A stretch of 8,973 nt of DNA from NCBI GenBank assembly GCA_030619095.1, contig JAUXCB010000044.1, positions 1-8,973 on the forward strand, written 5' to 3'. The notes beneath the pieces were generated by a model. That model had not been told where the DNA came from, made no database searches, and saw only the letters and a program-made list of their open reading frames with translations. The position numbers and the translations under genes are program-made. Positions 1 through 6,188 of this stretch are shown one piece after another. The stretch's first letter is position 1. Every line of letters starts with the position of its first letter. Source of the DNA: Verrucomicrobiota bacterium. GTDB lineage: Bacteria; Verrucomicrobiota; Kiritimatiellia; Kiritimatiellales; Tichowtungiaceae.

Positions 1-888
1 ATGGCTACGATCCGACTTCTTGGTGATCTCAAGCGAACGGTCGCCACGGAAATTGAAGAAGATGACGCTGTCGCCATCGACAATCGGGCCGACGGGTGCA
101 CCGTCGCGCTCAATCACAAAGGGGGGCAGATCCTGATCGAGAATGCCCGGGGTCTCGGCGCGGAAGGCTTCAACCGCTTCGCGCATGGTGGCGAAGGTGC
201 GGCCTTCGGCTTTTACATGGGCACTCCAGCCGCGATCCACCATGCTCCAATCGGCGTCGTAGCGGTCCATCGTGATGTTCATGCGTCCACCGCCAGAGGC
301 GACGCAATAGTCGATCGAACCCTCGGCGTTGATCTCCGCGAGAAACCGGTCGAATCGATCAACATAGTCCAGTACGGAGGTCGGCGGCACATCGCGACCG
401 TCGATCAGCGGGTGGATCCGTGCTTTTTTCACCCCTTGCTCTTTGGCCTTCTGAAGCATCGCTTCGAGATGATTCAGGTTGGAGTGAACGTTTCCGTCGG
501 AAAAAAGGCCGATGAAGTGGAGGATAGACCTCTGGTCATTCACATTGGAGACGACCTCTTTCCAAACCGGGCCTTCGTACATCGAGCCGGTCTCGATCGC
601 CGCGCCAACCAGCGCGGCGCCTTGAGCGAACACCCGGCCGCAGCCGATGGCATTGTGGCCCACTTCGGAGTTGCCCATGTCGAAGTCATCCGGCAGACCG
701 ACCGCTGTTCCGTGCGCCTTGATCTCCGTATACACCGCGTGTTCACGCAGCCAGTCGAGATGGGGGGTGTTCGAAATTTTCACATAATCGCTGGCCGGAT
801 TTTTTCCGATCCCGACCCCATCCATAATCACCAGAACCACCGGGCCTTCCGGGCCCTCAAAAACAGTCGATTTTTTTAATGCGTCCAT
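1..888 (-). CDS. gpmI: 2,3-bisphosphoglycerate-independent phosphoglycerate mutase, N-terminal part (3' end outside window)
   Basis: Interconverts 3- and 2-phosphoglycerate in glycolysis and gluconeogenesis in the cytoplasm, using two metal ions and a serine phospho-intermediate. The first 296 codons are present; the family is about 510-560 residues, so nearly half lies beyond the left edge. Visible motifs: the metal-binding aspartate in VIMDGVG (D23), the catalytic serine motif GNSEVGH (S74), SDGNVHS (130-136), the IDGRD loop (162-166), and FFNFRGDR (277-284), which in the family opens the return to the phosphatase domain. The stretch GGGRMNITMDRYDADW resembles plant and trypanosomatid enzymes rather than the shorter MGRYYAMDRD form of E. 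coli and Bacillus. The start at 888 is supported by AGGAG (896-900) seven bases upstream. It is transcribed away from infA; the dyad at 1002-1041 lies between the two genes. Identity is secure. Confidence 0.95.
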   Translation of the reverse strand, partial: MDALKKSTVFEGPEGPVVLVIMDGVGIGKNPASDYVKISNTPHLDWLREHAVYTEIKAHGTAVGLPDDFDMGNSEVGHNAIGCGRVFAQGAALVGAAIETGSMYEGPVWKEVVSNVNDQRSILHFIGLFSDGNVHSNLNHLEAMLQKAKEQGVKKARIHPLIDGRDVPPTSVLDYVDRFDRFLAEINAEGSIDYCVASGGGRMNITMDRYDADWSMVDRGWSAHVKAEGRTFATMREAVEAFRAETPGILDQDLPPFVIERDGAPVGPIVDGDSVIFFNFRGDRSLEITKKSDRSH

Positions 889-1001
889 CCCGTTGCTCCT
901 TTTCTAAATCATTCCCTCTAATCGGGCTGAGAAGTAAACGCCCTGCCGCGTTCCCTTAAAAGTTCAAAGTGCCAAAAACTTGCACGATCCCCTCCTGTGA
1001 A

Positions 1002-1041
1002 ATCACATCCAAGTGACACGATCGTGTCATTCAAATGTGAT
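1002..1041. promoter_or_regulatory. 40-bp symmetrical dyad in the gpmI/infA divergent intergenic region
   Basis: A perfect 16-bp palindrome (TGACACGATCGTGTCA, 1014-1029) is flanked, at exactly 5 bp on each side, by a perfect outer pair ATCACAT (1002-1008) and ATGTGAT (1035-1041). An additional TGTGA at 996-1000 forms its own inverted pair with TCACA at 1003-1007. The even spacing and repeated TGTGA/TGTCA half sites suggest an operator for a dimeric regulator, possibly two dimers, acting on gpmI, infA or both. The half sites look CRP/FNR-like, but the spacing does not match the classical TGTGA-N6-TCACA site. The regulator is unknown. The region 889-1161 holds no credible gene. Confidence 0.5.
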
Positions 1042-1103
1042 AAACTCTGGAAATCCAGAAGCCGCCCAGCCCCCGAACGCACTCTTTTACACCGTATCCA
1101 AAC

Positions 1104-1131
1104 TTGCATTGCCCCTCTCTGCGTGTAGCAT
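1104..1131 (+). promoter_or_regulatory. candidate infA promoter
   Basis: TTGCAT (1104-1109) and TAGCAT (1126-1131), separated by 16 bp, resemble a sigma-70 type -35/-10 pair and lie 31 bases ahead of the infA start. Both hexamers deviate from consensus, so this is only a candidate. Confidence 0.3.
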
Positions 1132-1161
1132 CGGCGCGTTTCATCTAATTAAAGGAAATTT

Positions 1162-1383
1162 ATGGCTAAAGAAGAATCATTGGAATTTGAAGGGGTGGTA
1201 GAGAAAGTTCTGCCGGCTACGCTCTATAATGTGAAGCTGGAAAACGGACACGTCATCCTCGCTCATATCTCCGGCAAAATGCGTAAGCATTTCATTCGGA
1301 TCGCCATTGGCGACCGCGTCACCGTCGCGATGTCCCCCTACGACCTGACCAAAGGACGCATCACCTTCCGCCACAGAAACTAG
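1162..1383 (+). CDS. infA: translation initiation factor IF-1
   Basis: IF-1 binds the ribosomal A site of the 30S subunit and helps IF-2 and IF-3 select the initiator tRNA. The 73-residue product has the usual family length and is a single OB fold throughout. Family landmarks are MAKEES, EFEGVV, LENGHVILAHISGKMRKH, IRIAIGDRVTV, MSPYDLTKGRITFRHRN. The start is fixed by AAAGGA (1151-1156) five bases upstream. It is not in a ribosomal-protein operon here: it stands alone, divergent from gpmI and followed after 109 bp by the transporter gene, with a period-8 repeat element beginning three bases after its stop codon. Nothing in the sequence is odd. Identification is very secure. Confidence 0.98.
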   Translation: MAKEESLEFEGVVEKVLPATLYNVKLENGHVILAHISGKMRKHFIRIAIGDRVTVAMSPYDLTKGRITFRHRN

Positions 1384-1386
1384 AGA

Positions 1387-1470
1387 GGAATAGTGGAATA
1401 ACGGAACAGTGGATTATGGGGACTCCTGACTTCTCATCATTCATCCACCAATCCATCACTCCAACATTCC
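1387..1470. repeat. period-8 inverted repeat element A, between infA and the transporter
   Basis: GGA recurs exactly every 8 bp on the left (1387, 1395, 1403, 1411) and TCC exactly every 8 bp on the right (1444, 1452, 1460, 1468). Read as reverse complements, the two 32-bp arms agree at about 21 of 32 positions, with the GGA anchors always conserved. A roughly 25-bp centre separates the arms. The element starts three bases after the infA stop and ends just before the transporter ribosome-binding site. It is the same kind of element as the one at 3783-3891. Function unknown; it could act as an RNA hairpin at the transcript end. Confidence 0.7.
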
Positions 1471-1492
1471 ATTTTTCAGGAAGAGGAGCGCG

Positions 1493-3034
1493 ATGACTGA
1501 AAAGAGATCTCTCTGGGGAAGCAAAATTGGGTTTCTGCTGGCGGCCATCGGCTCGGCGGTCGGTCTAGGCAACATTTGGCGCTTCAGCTATATGGCCTAC
1601 GAAAATGGCGGCGGCGCATTTTTGATCCCCTATCTAATCGCCCTGCTCTGCGCCGGCATTCCGCTGATGATTCTCGAATACGCGCTCGGCCACCGCGAAA
1701 AAGCCTCCCCCCCGCTCGCCTTTGCCCGCATTCACCCGCTCTGGGAACCACTCGGCTGGTGGATGCCGGTCGTCGCCTTCTTCGGAATCAACCTCTTCTA
1801 CGCCGCCGTCATCGGCTGGTGCATCAACTACTTCTGCCTCTCCCTCCATCTCGGATGGGGAGCCGATACGCAGGGGTTTTTCTTTAAAGAATTTCTGCAA
1901 CTCAGCGACAACCCCTTTGTGCTCGGCGGAATCCGCTGGCCGATTCTCGGGGCGACCGCACTGGCCTGGAGTGCCTGCTGGGCCATCTGCTACCGCGAAG
2001 TGAGCCGGGGCATTGAAAAGGCCAGTATGATCTTCATGCCCCTGCTGGTTCTCCTCACACTGATCCTCATCGGCTGGTCGGTACAGCTCGATGGAGCCTG
2101 GGATGCCATCAAAGAATTTTATCTTAAAGCCGACCTCTCCCGGATCACCCTCACGACCGCCGCCGGGCGGAAAGTATGGGTTGCCGCCTTCGGGCAGATC
2201 TTTTTCACCCTCTCGCTCGGCTTCGGCATCATGATCACCTATGCAAGTTATCTGCCAAAGAAAAGCGACATCACCGGCAACGCGCTCGTCACCTGCATTC
2301 TCAACTGTCTCTACTCCATCGTCGCGGGCTTTGCCGTCTTTGGAACCATTGGGTTCATGGCCAAGGCCAAGGGGGTCCCTTTTGAAGAGGCCATTGCCAG
2401 CGGCCCCGGCCTCGCCTTCGTCGTCTACCCCGAAGCCATCAACCAACTTCCGGGCTTCAACCAGCTTTTCGGCGCACTTTTCTTCCTCGTGCTGATTGTT
2501 GCGGGTATCTCGTCGATGATCTCGCTGACCGAAGCCTTCAGCTGCTCCATCTGCGACAAATTCGCCATCAGCCGCAAAAAAGCCACCACCCTGATCTGCT
2601 CGATCGGGCTGGTCGGAAGCATTGTCTTCTGCACCCGCGCCGGGCTGCTCATCCTCGACATCGTCGACCACTTCATCAACAACTATGCGCTGATCCTCGG
2701 CGGGATCGTTGAATGCATCCTGGTCGGCTGGCTCTTCAAATCGCAGGTGATGCGCCGGCATGTGAACGAATCGGGAGGCCTGCGCCTCCTGCCGCTGTGG
2801 GATCTCTGCGTGCGCTTCATCACGCCCGCCGTATTGCTCATCGTCCTCGGCGTCGCCCTGCTGGCCGATTTTTCCGATGCCTATGAAGGCTATTCAGTCA
2901 ATGCCCTGCTCTTTATAGGTGGCGGCATCCTGTTCCTCACCTGGCTCGGCTCCTTCATTCTGAGCCACATTCCCTGGAAACCCGAAAAGATGAAAACCCA
3001 GCACAAACCGGAGGAAGAAAATCTTCTGACGTAA
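1493..3034 (+). CDS. sodium-dependent transporter of the neurotransmitter:sodium symporter (NSS/SNF, LeuT-like) family
   Basis: An inner-membrane protein of 513 residues that should co-transport Na+ with an amino acid or related amine; the exact substrate cannot be read from sequence. TM1 carries the family signature: AAIGSAVGLGNIWRF then ENGGGAFLIPY. G20, A22, V23 and N27 fall at the LeuT sodium-site positions with identical numbering. TM6 has FGQIFFTLSLGFGIMITYASY with T239, and TM8 has AGISS (337-341), matching the LeuT Na2 ligands with serine in place of threonine. The C-terminus has an extra hydrophobic segment (about 465-485), suggesting 12 helices. The usual FPY after TM1 is FSY here (S32). 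The start at 1493 is chosen because GAGGAG (1483-1488) precedes it. It lies alone between infA and rpsU, with repeat elements on both sides. Family is secure; substrate is not. Confidence 0.93.
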   Translation: MTEKRSLWGSKIGFLLAAIGSAVGLGNIWRFSYMAYENGGGAFLIPYLIALLCAGIPLMILEYALGHREKASPPLAFARIHPLWEPLGWWMPVVAFFGINLFYAAVIGWCINYFCLSLHLGWGADTQGFFFKEFLQLSDNPFVLGGIRWPILGATALAWSACWAICYREVSRGIEKASMIFMPLLVLLTLILIGWSVQLDGAWDAIKEFYLKADLSRITLTTAAGRKVWVAAFGQIFFTLSLGFGIMITYASYLPKKSDITGNALVTCILNCLYSIVAGFAVFGTIGFMAKAKGVPFEEAIASGPGLAFVVYPEAINQLPGFNQLFGALFFLVLIVAGISSMISLTEAFSCSICDKFAISRKKATTLICSIGLVGSIVFCTRAGLLILDIVDHFINNYALILGGIVECILVGWLFKSQVMRRHVNESGGLRLLPLWDLCVRFITPAVLLIVLGVALLADFSDAYEGYSVNALLFIGGGILFLTWLGSFILSHIPWKPEKMKTQHKPEEENLLT

Positions 3035-3039
3035 AGAGA

Positions 3040-3106
3040 GTCAACAGTCGGAAAGTCCAAAGTCACAAGTCTCCGACCTTAGACATTCGACCTTCAGACC
3101 TTCAAC
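3040..3106. repeat. period-7 mirrored inverted repeat element after the transporter gene
   Basis: GTC recurs at 3040, 3047, 3055, 3062 and 3069, and its complement GAC recurs at 3075, 3082, 3089 and 3097, with AAC at 3104. Outward from the centre the spacings are 7, 7, 8, 7 on both sides, so even the one irregular step is mirrored. The two 32-base arms are complementary at 21 of 32 positions, with almost no loop. It begins five bases after the transporter stop codon. It probably forms a long imperfect hairpin in RNA; function unknown. Confidence 0.7.
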
Positions 3107-3108
3107 AA

Positions 3109-3126
3109 GGGGAATAAACATTCCCC
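3109..3126. other. small perfect hairpin upstream of the rpsU promoter
   Basis: GGGGAAT (3109-3115) and ATTCCCC (3120-3126) form a perfect 7-bp stem around the loop AAAC. There is no T-run after it, so it is a poor intrinsic terminator. It sits between the period-7 element and the rpsU promoter and may help insulate rpsU from transporter read-through. Confidence 0.4.
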
Positions 3127-3136
3127 GCTCCAATGG

Positions 3137-3165
3137 TTGACAAACCGGAGGGGGTGTCCTAACTT
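3137..3165 (+). promoter_or_regulatory. sigma-70 type promoter of rpsU-rpsT
   Basis: A perfect -35 hexamer TTGACA (3137-3142) is followed after 17 bp by TAACTT (3160-3165) as -10. Transcription would start near 3172, giving a leader of about 45 bases before the rpsU start. The spacer contains GAGGGGGTGT (3148-3157), repeated exactly at 3201-3210 over the rpsU ribosome-binding site. Confidence 0.65.
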
Positions 3166-3186
3166 CTCCGCTCTTTTGTGAAAGTA

Positions 3187-3208
3187 ACCCCGAACGATTC
3201 GAGGGGGT
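3187..3208 (+). promoter_or_regulatory. possible hairpin covering the rpsU ribosome-binding site
   Basis: ACCCC (3187-3191) can pair with GGGGT (3204-3208), and GAA (3192-3194) with TTC (3198-3200), around a CGA loop with GAG bulged out. This would hide most of the G-rich ribosome-binding site (GAGGGGG, 3201-3207). Many ribosomal-protein leaders control their own translation this way, but no known bS21 leader structure is recognised here. Confidence 0.35.
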
Positions 3209-3217
3209 GTTTAGAAT

Positions 3218-3433
3218 ATGGCAAGTACAACATGTGAAGTGAAACTCCGCCGCGGCGAGCCCGTTGAAAAGGGCCTCCGTCGCCTGAAGAAGCTCCTCGA
3301 TCGCGAAGGAATCATTAAAGATATGCGCGCGCGCCGGCACTATGAAAAGCCCGGCGACAAAAAGCGTCTGAAACAGGCTCGTGCCCGCACCCGCGCAGCA
3401 CGCGACCGTCGCGAAGCCCGAAACAAGTATTAA
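3218..3433 (+). CDS. rpsU: 30S ribosomal protein bS21
   Basis: A small, strongly basic protein of the 30S platform near the 3' end of 16S rRNA. The 71-residue product has the family length and pattern: an N-terminal strand region (STTCEVKLRRGEPVEKGLRRLKKLLDREG), the MRARRHYEKPGDKKR turn, and an arginine-rich helical tail (QARARTRAARDRREARNKY). The ATG at 3218 follows GAGGGGG (3201-3207) at the rather long spacing of 10 bases; no other start fits. It is the first gene of a two-gene operon, with rpsT 23 bp downstream and no terminator between. The leader may fold over the ribosome-binding site. Identity is secure. Confidence 0.96.
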   Translation: MASTTCEVKLRRGEPVEKGLRRLKKLLDREGIIKDMRARRHYEKPGDKKRLKQARARTRAARDRREARNKY

Positions 3434-3456
3434 TTTAACCAGAAGGTTTATGAACC

Positions 3457-3723
3457 ATGGCAAATATTAAAAGTGCTCAAAAAAGAATCCGCTCGTCTGA
3501 AAAACGACGCGTCGACAATCTCGCGGTCAAAACGCGCGTGAAATCGGCTCGCCGACAGGCGCGCGAAGCGTTGAGTGCAGGAGTTGCTGAACCGGCTGCA
3601 GAAGCCATCCGCACCTATAGCTCGGTTCTCGATAAAGCTGTCAAATGCGGCATTATCAAGAAAAACACCGCCATCCGCCGTAAAACGCGGGCGACCGAGG
3701 CCCTGCGCAAACTCTCTGCATAG
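3457..3723 (+). CDS. rpsT: 30S ribosomal protein bS20
   Basis: Binds 16S rRNA at the base of the 30S body early in assembly. The 88-residue product has the standard bS20 layout of three long basic helices: MANIKSAQKRIRSSEKRR at the N-terminus, KTRVKSARRQAREAL in the middle, and the C-terminal KCGIIKKNTAIRRKTRATEAL signature. AGAAGG (3441-3446) lies 10 bases before the ATG. It is co-transcribed with rpsU and closed by a strong intrinsic terminator at 3748-3777. Pairing rpsU with rpsT is uncommon; rpsU more often neighbours dnaG, rpoD or gatB-like genes. Identity is secure. Confidence 0.97.
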   Translation: MANIKSAQKRIRSSEKRRVDNLAVKTRVKSARRQAREALSAGVAEPAAEAIRTYSSVLDKAVKCGIIKKNTAIRRKTRATEALRKLSA

Positions 3724-3747
3724 AGAGCCGTTTCCTTCTGGAAACCG

Positions 3748-3777
3748 AAAAGCCGTCCTGAAAAGGACGGCTTTTTT
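3748..3777 (+). terminator. intrinsic terminator of rpsU-rpsT
   Basis: A perfect 12-bp stem (AAAAGCCGTCCT, 3748-3759, with AGGACGGCTTTT, 3764-3775) closes a GAAA tetraloop and runs into six T residues (3772-3777). It lies 25 bp after the rpsT stop. Confidence 0.95.
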
Positions 3778-3782
3778 GTAGA

Positions 3783-3891
3783 GGAATAATGGAACAAAGG
3801 AATCTTGGATTAATGAATTTCAGAAGGAAGCAATGATTTGAAGATTTTTCTCATCTTCCAATACTCCATCACTCCCCTATTCCATCATTCC
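3783..3891. repeat. period-8 inverted repeat element B, between rpsT and the convergent lipoprotein gene
   Basis: GGA recurs every 8 bp at 3783, 3791, 3799 and 3807; TCC recurs every 8 bp at 3857, 3865, 3873, 3881 and 3889. Comparing the left arm with the reverse complement of the right gives about 23 matches in 32. The first octamers of elements A and B are closely related (GGAATAGT and GGAATAAT), and both are entered through TAGAG. The arms are about 46 bp apart, with a degraded GAA-rich centre. The right arm ends a few bases from the stop codon of the convergent lipoprotein gene. Confidence 0.7.
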
Positions 3892-3899
3892 AATCTTCT

Positions 3900-4403
3900 T
3901 TACCAGGCGGCAATGGTCTGGGCCACAATCTTTCGGGCGACATCTTTCGCCGCACTGGAGAGCGAAGCGAGCTTTCCGGATGTCAGATCCGCATCGTAAG
4001 GAAAATCGGTATCCCCGACTACGCTGGGAATTTCCCGGAGCACCTCACCCGTCGTTGCATTATAAAGTACCGCCCTGACCCTCAGGTTCACCCGGTATTC
4101 ACGGGTCAGCCTTCCGTGGGTGCGGTCATACGCGAGGGAGCTGAGATAATAATCGACGACTTTCACGTCCAGAATCGTGTCGGCGGCGCCCGTCCGGCGC
4201 AGAGCCAGCCGCCCGTCCTGCTGCACTTCGGCGCGCAGCGCCTTCATCACCGCGACTTCAACGGAGGGTTCATCGGACAGGTTCTCTACGGTCAGGCTGA
4301 CCGTCCGATACTGCGCCGACAGGTTGCTGCCGCGCTGATAGCCGGCGCAGCCGGCGAAGAGCAGGGCAAGGGTGAGAAGGGAGAGGCATTTTGCAAATTT
4401 CAT
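3900..4403 (-). CDS. LptE-like outer-membrane lipoprotein
   Basis: A 167-residue lipoprotein. Residues 1-18 form a signal peptide (KFAK, then LSLLTLALLFAG), and the lipobox LFAGC places the lipidated cysteine at C19. The mature part begins GYQRGSN, and is followed by YRTVSLTVENLSDEPSVEV, ALRAEVQQDGRLALRR, ILDVKVVDYYLSSLAYDR and TREYRVNLRVRAVLYNATTGEVL. This order of a basic N-terminus, 'fraction of rare parts' helix and paired strands matches the LptE/RlpB family, which plugs the LptD barrel during LPS export. The match is by pattern, so other lipoproteins of similar fold are possible. The start is supported by AAGGTG (4409-4414) five bases upstream. It is convergent with rpsT, divergent from serA, and seemingly a single-gene unit. 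Confident for lipoprotein, moderate for LptE. Confidence 0.72.
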   Translation of the reverse strand: MKFAKCLSLLTLALLFAGCAGYQRGSNLSAQYRTVSLTVENLSDEPSVEVAVMKALRAEVQQDGRLALRRTGAADTILDVKVVDYYLSSLAYDRTHGRLTREYRVNLRVRAVLYNATTGEVLREIPSVVGDTDFPYDADLTSGKLASLSSAAKDVARKIVAQTIAAW

Positions 4404-4524
4404 GACGACACCTTAGAAGAGTGCCCCGCTCAGGGTCAAGCTTGTAGCGAAAAAGAGCGTCTGTACTTGATTCGACCCTGCGCAGTTATTATCTTCGATG
4501 AAACCAAATGCAGAGGCGATAAGA

Positions 4525-6102
4525 ATGAAGAAAGTACTGATTCCGACCCCACTCAACCCCGTGGCCAAACAACGGCTCGAGGCCAACGGAAACTACACCG
4601 TCGTACAGGACGCAAACACCGATCTCGTTGAGCTTGCCAAAAAAAACCCCGACAGCTACGCACTGTTTGTCCGCAGTGAAAAAGTGACGCCCGACATCAT
4701 GGATGCCCTGCCCGCCCTCAAGGTCATCATCCGTGCCGGCGCGGGCTACAACACGATCGATATTCAATACGCCCGCTCCAAAAAAATTGATGTCATGAAC
4801 ACCCCCGGCGCCAACGCCAACGCCGTCGCCGAAGAAGTCATCGCGCTCATGCTGGCCGATGCCCGCCACGTGGTTCCCGCCGATGCCTCCACCCGCGCCG
4901 GCAAATGGGAAAAGAAAAACTTTATGGGCCGCGAAGTCACCGGCAAGACCATCGGGATCGTCGGGCTCGGTGCCATCGGCCGCTTGGTGGCCAAACGCCT
5001 CAGCGGGTTCAATGTCACCGTTCTCGCTTTCGACCCGGTGCTGTCCGAAGAAGCGGCCGGGCGACTCGGTGTCAAACTGCTTCCGCTGGCCGACCTGTTT
5101 GCGCAGAGCGATTATGTTTCCCTTCACATCCCCGAAAACGAACACACCCGCGGCCTCATCAATCGAGAGTTGCTCGAACAGATGAAAGACGGCGCCACAC
5201 TCGTCAACTGCGCCCGCGCCGGGGTGATCAACGAAGAGGATCTCCGCGCCATCAAACCCGAAAAGAACCTGCGTTTCCTCAATGATGTCTACGCCAAAGA
5301 TGCCGAAGGCGACAAATCCATCGCCGACCTCGCCGACATCATGGTGCCGCATCTTGGCGCGAGCACCCAAGAGGCCAACTACAACGCCGCGCATCGCGCC
5401 GCCGAGCAGCTGATCGATTTCGACGAAAAAGGGGTCACCTCCTACATCGTCAACCGCGACATCCCTGAAGGGCTCGACGAAGCCTATGCCGACCTCGCCT
5501 TTACCATCGCCAAGCTCACCCGCGCCCTGGTCGGGGCCGCCACCCCGCTCAGCAAAATCGAAACCAGCTTCTACGGCGACCTTCAGCGCTTTAGCAACTG
5601 GCTCGCCGTTCCAATCACCTGTGCCCTGAGCGAAGAGTTCGACCGCTCCATGGATGAAAAAGCGGCCATCGACTATCTTAAAGAGATGGGCATCGACTAC
5701 GACACCCGACCGACCGACGAGACCAAAGGCTACGGCAATTCCATCACGGTCGATCTGATGGCCCGCATCGACGAAGAGAGTCTTAAACGCATCAGTGTGC
5801 GCGGCACCGTGACGGAAGGCCGCTTGATGGTCTCTCGCATCGGCGGATTCGACGGGCTCTATTTCGAGCCCAAAGGCCACCTCACCCTCTTCACCTACAC
5901 GGACCGCCCCGGCGTACTCAGCGAAATCGCCGGTGCTCTGGCCGAGGAAGGCATCAATATTGACGACGTGCGCAACCCGCACGACAACAAGGGCGAGCGC
6001 TCCATTGCAATTCTGAAAGTCAGCAAGCCCGTCTCCGAAAAGGTTCTGTCCGACATCGCCGAAAAAATCAACGCGCTCACCTCCTGTGCCGTCTCGTTTT
6101 AA
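4525..6102 (+). CDS. serA: D-3-phosphoglycerate dehydrogenase with C-terminal ACT domain
   Basis: Oxidises 3-phosphoglycerate to 3-phosphohydroxypyruvate with NAD+, the first step of serine synthesis. The 525-residue form has an N-terminal catalytic half, the Rossmann motif GIVGLGAIGR (144-153), the substrate/NAD arginine in NCARAG (R231) and the catalytic histidine in PHLGAST (H276). An intervening domain (about 300-445) and an ACT domain (about 452-525, DRPGVLSEIAGAL) follow; ACT domains usually mediate serine feedback. The usual ALDVFxxEP segment is replaced by LNDVYAKDAEGDKS, so the catalytic glutamate is either E261 or replaced by D259, and the R-to-H interval is 45 rather than 52 residues as in E. 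coli. An upstream in-frame ATG at 4498 lacks a ribosome-binding site, while GAGG (4513-4516) sits eight bases before 4525. TATTAT (4487-4492) is a possible -10. Confidence 0.94.
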   Translation: MKKVLIPTPLNPVAKQRLEANGNYTVVQDANTDLVELAKKNPDSYALFVRSEKVTPDIMDALPALKVIIRAGAGYNTIDIQYARSKKIDVMNTPGANANAVAEEVIALMLADARHVVPADASTRAGKWEKKNFMGREVTGKTIGIVGLGAIGRLVAKRLSGFNVTVLAFDPVLSEEAAGRLGVKLLPLADLFAQSDYVSLHIPENEHTRGLINRELLEQMKDGATLVNCARAGVINEEDLRAIKPEKNLRFLNDVYAKDAEGDKSIADLADIMVPHLGASTQEANYNAAHRAAEQLIDFDEKGVTSYIVNRDIPEGLDEAYADLAFTIAKLTRALVGAATPLSKIETSFYGDLQRFSNWLAVPITCALSEEFDRSMDEKAAIDYLKEMGIDYDTRPTDETKGYGNSITVDLMARIDEESLKRISVRGTVTEGRLMVSRIGGFDGLYFEPKGHLTLFTYTDRPGVLSEIAGALAEEGINIDDVRNPHDNKGERSIAILKVSKPVSEKVLSDIAEKINALTSCAVSF

Positions 6103-6114
6103 AGAGAGATCGAA

Positions 6115-6135
6115 GACTTGAGGCTTGAGACCGGC
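6115..6135 (+). repeat. short heptad remnant after serA
   Basis: Three consecutive 7-mers, GACTTGA, GGCTTGA and GACCGGC, share the GxC start. They begin 12 bases after the serA stop, the same position relative to a stop codon as the longer heptad element at 3040. Only one arm is recognisable, so it may be a decayed copy or chance. Confidence 0.35.
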
Positions 6136-6188
6136 TGCTGATCGCTCTACATTTCAGCTCATGAACAGAAAGCACGCTGTTCGACAGT

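Noticed and set aside
1..879. Long plus-strand open frame of 292 codons
   Set aside because: It is the antisense shadow of gpmI, whose minus-strand frame carries all catalytic motifs and a ribosome-binding site.
1634..2761. Minus-strand open frame opposite the transporter
   Set aside because: Highly acidic, repetitive shadow of hydrophobic transporter codons.
4489..5982. Minus-strand open frame of 497 codons opposite serA
   Set aside because: Shadow of the GC-rich serA codons; glycine-, valine- and aspartate-rich with no recognisable domain.
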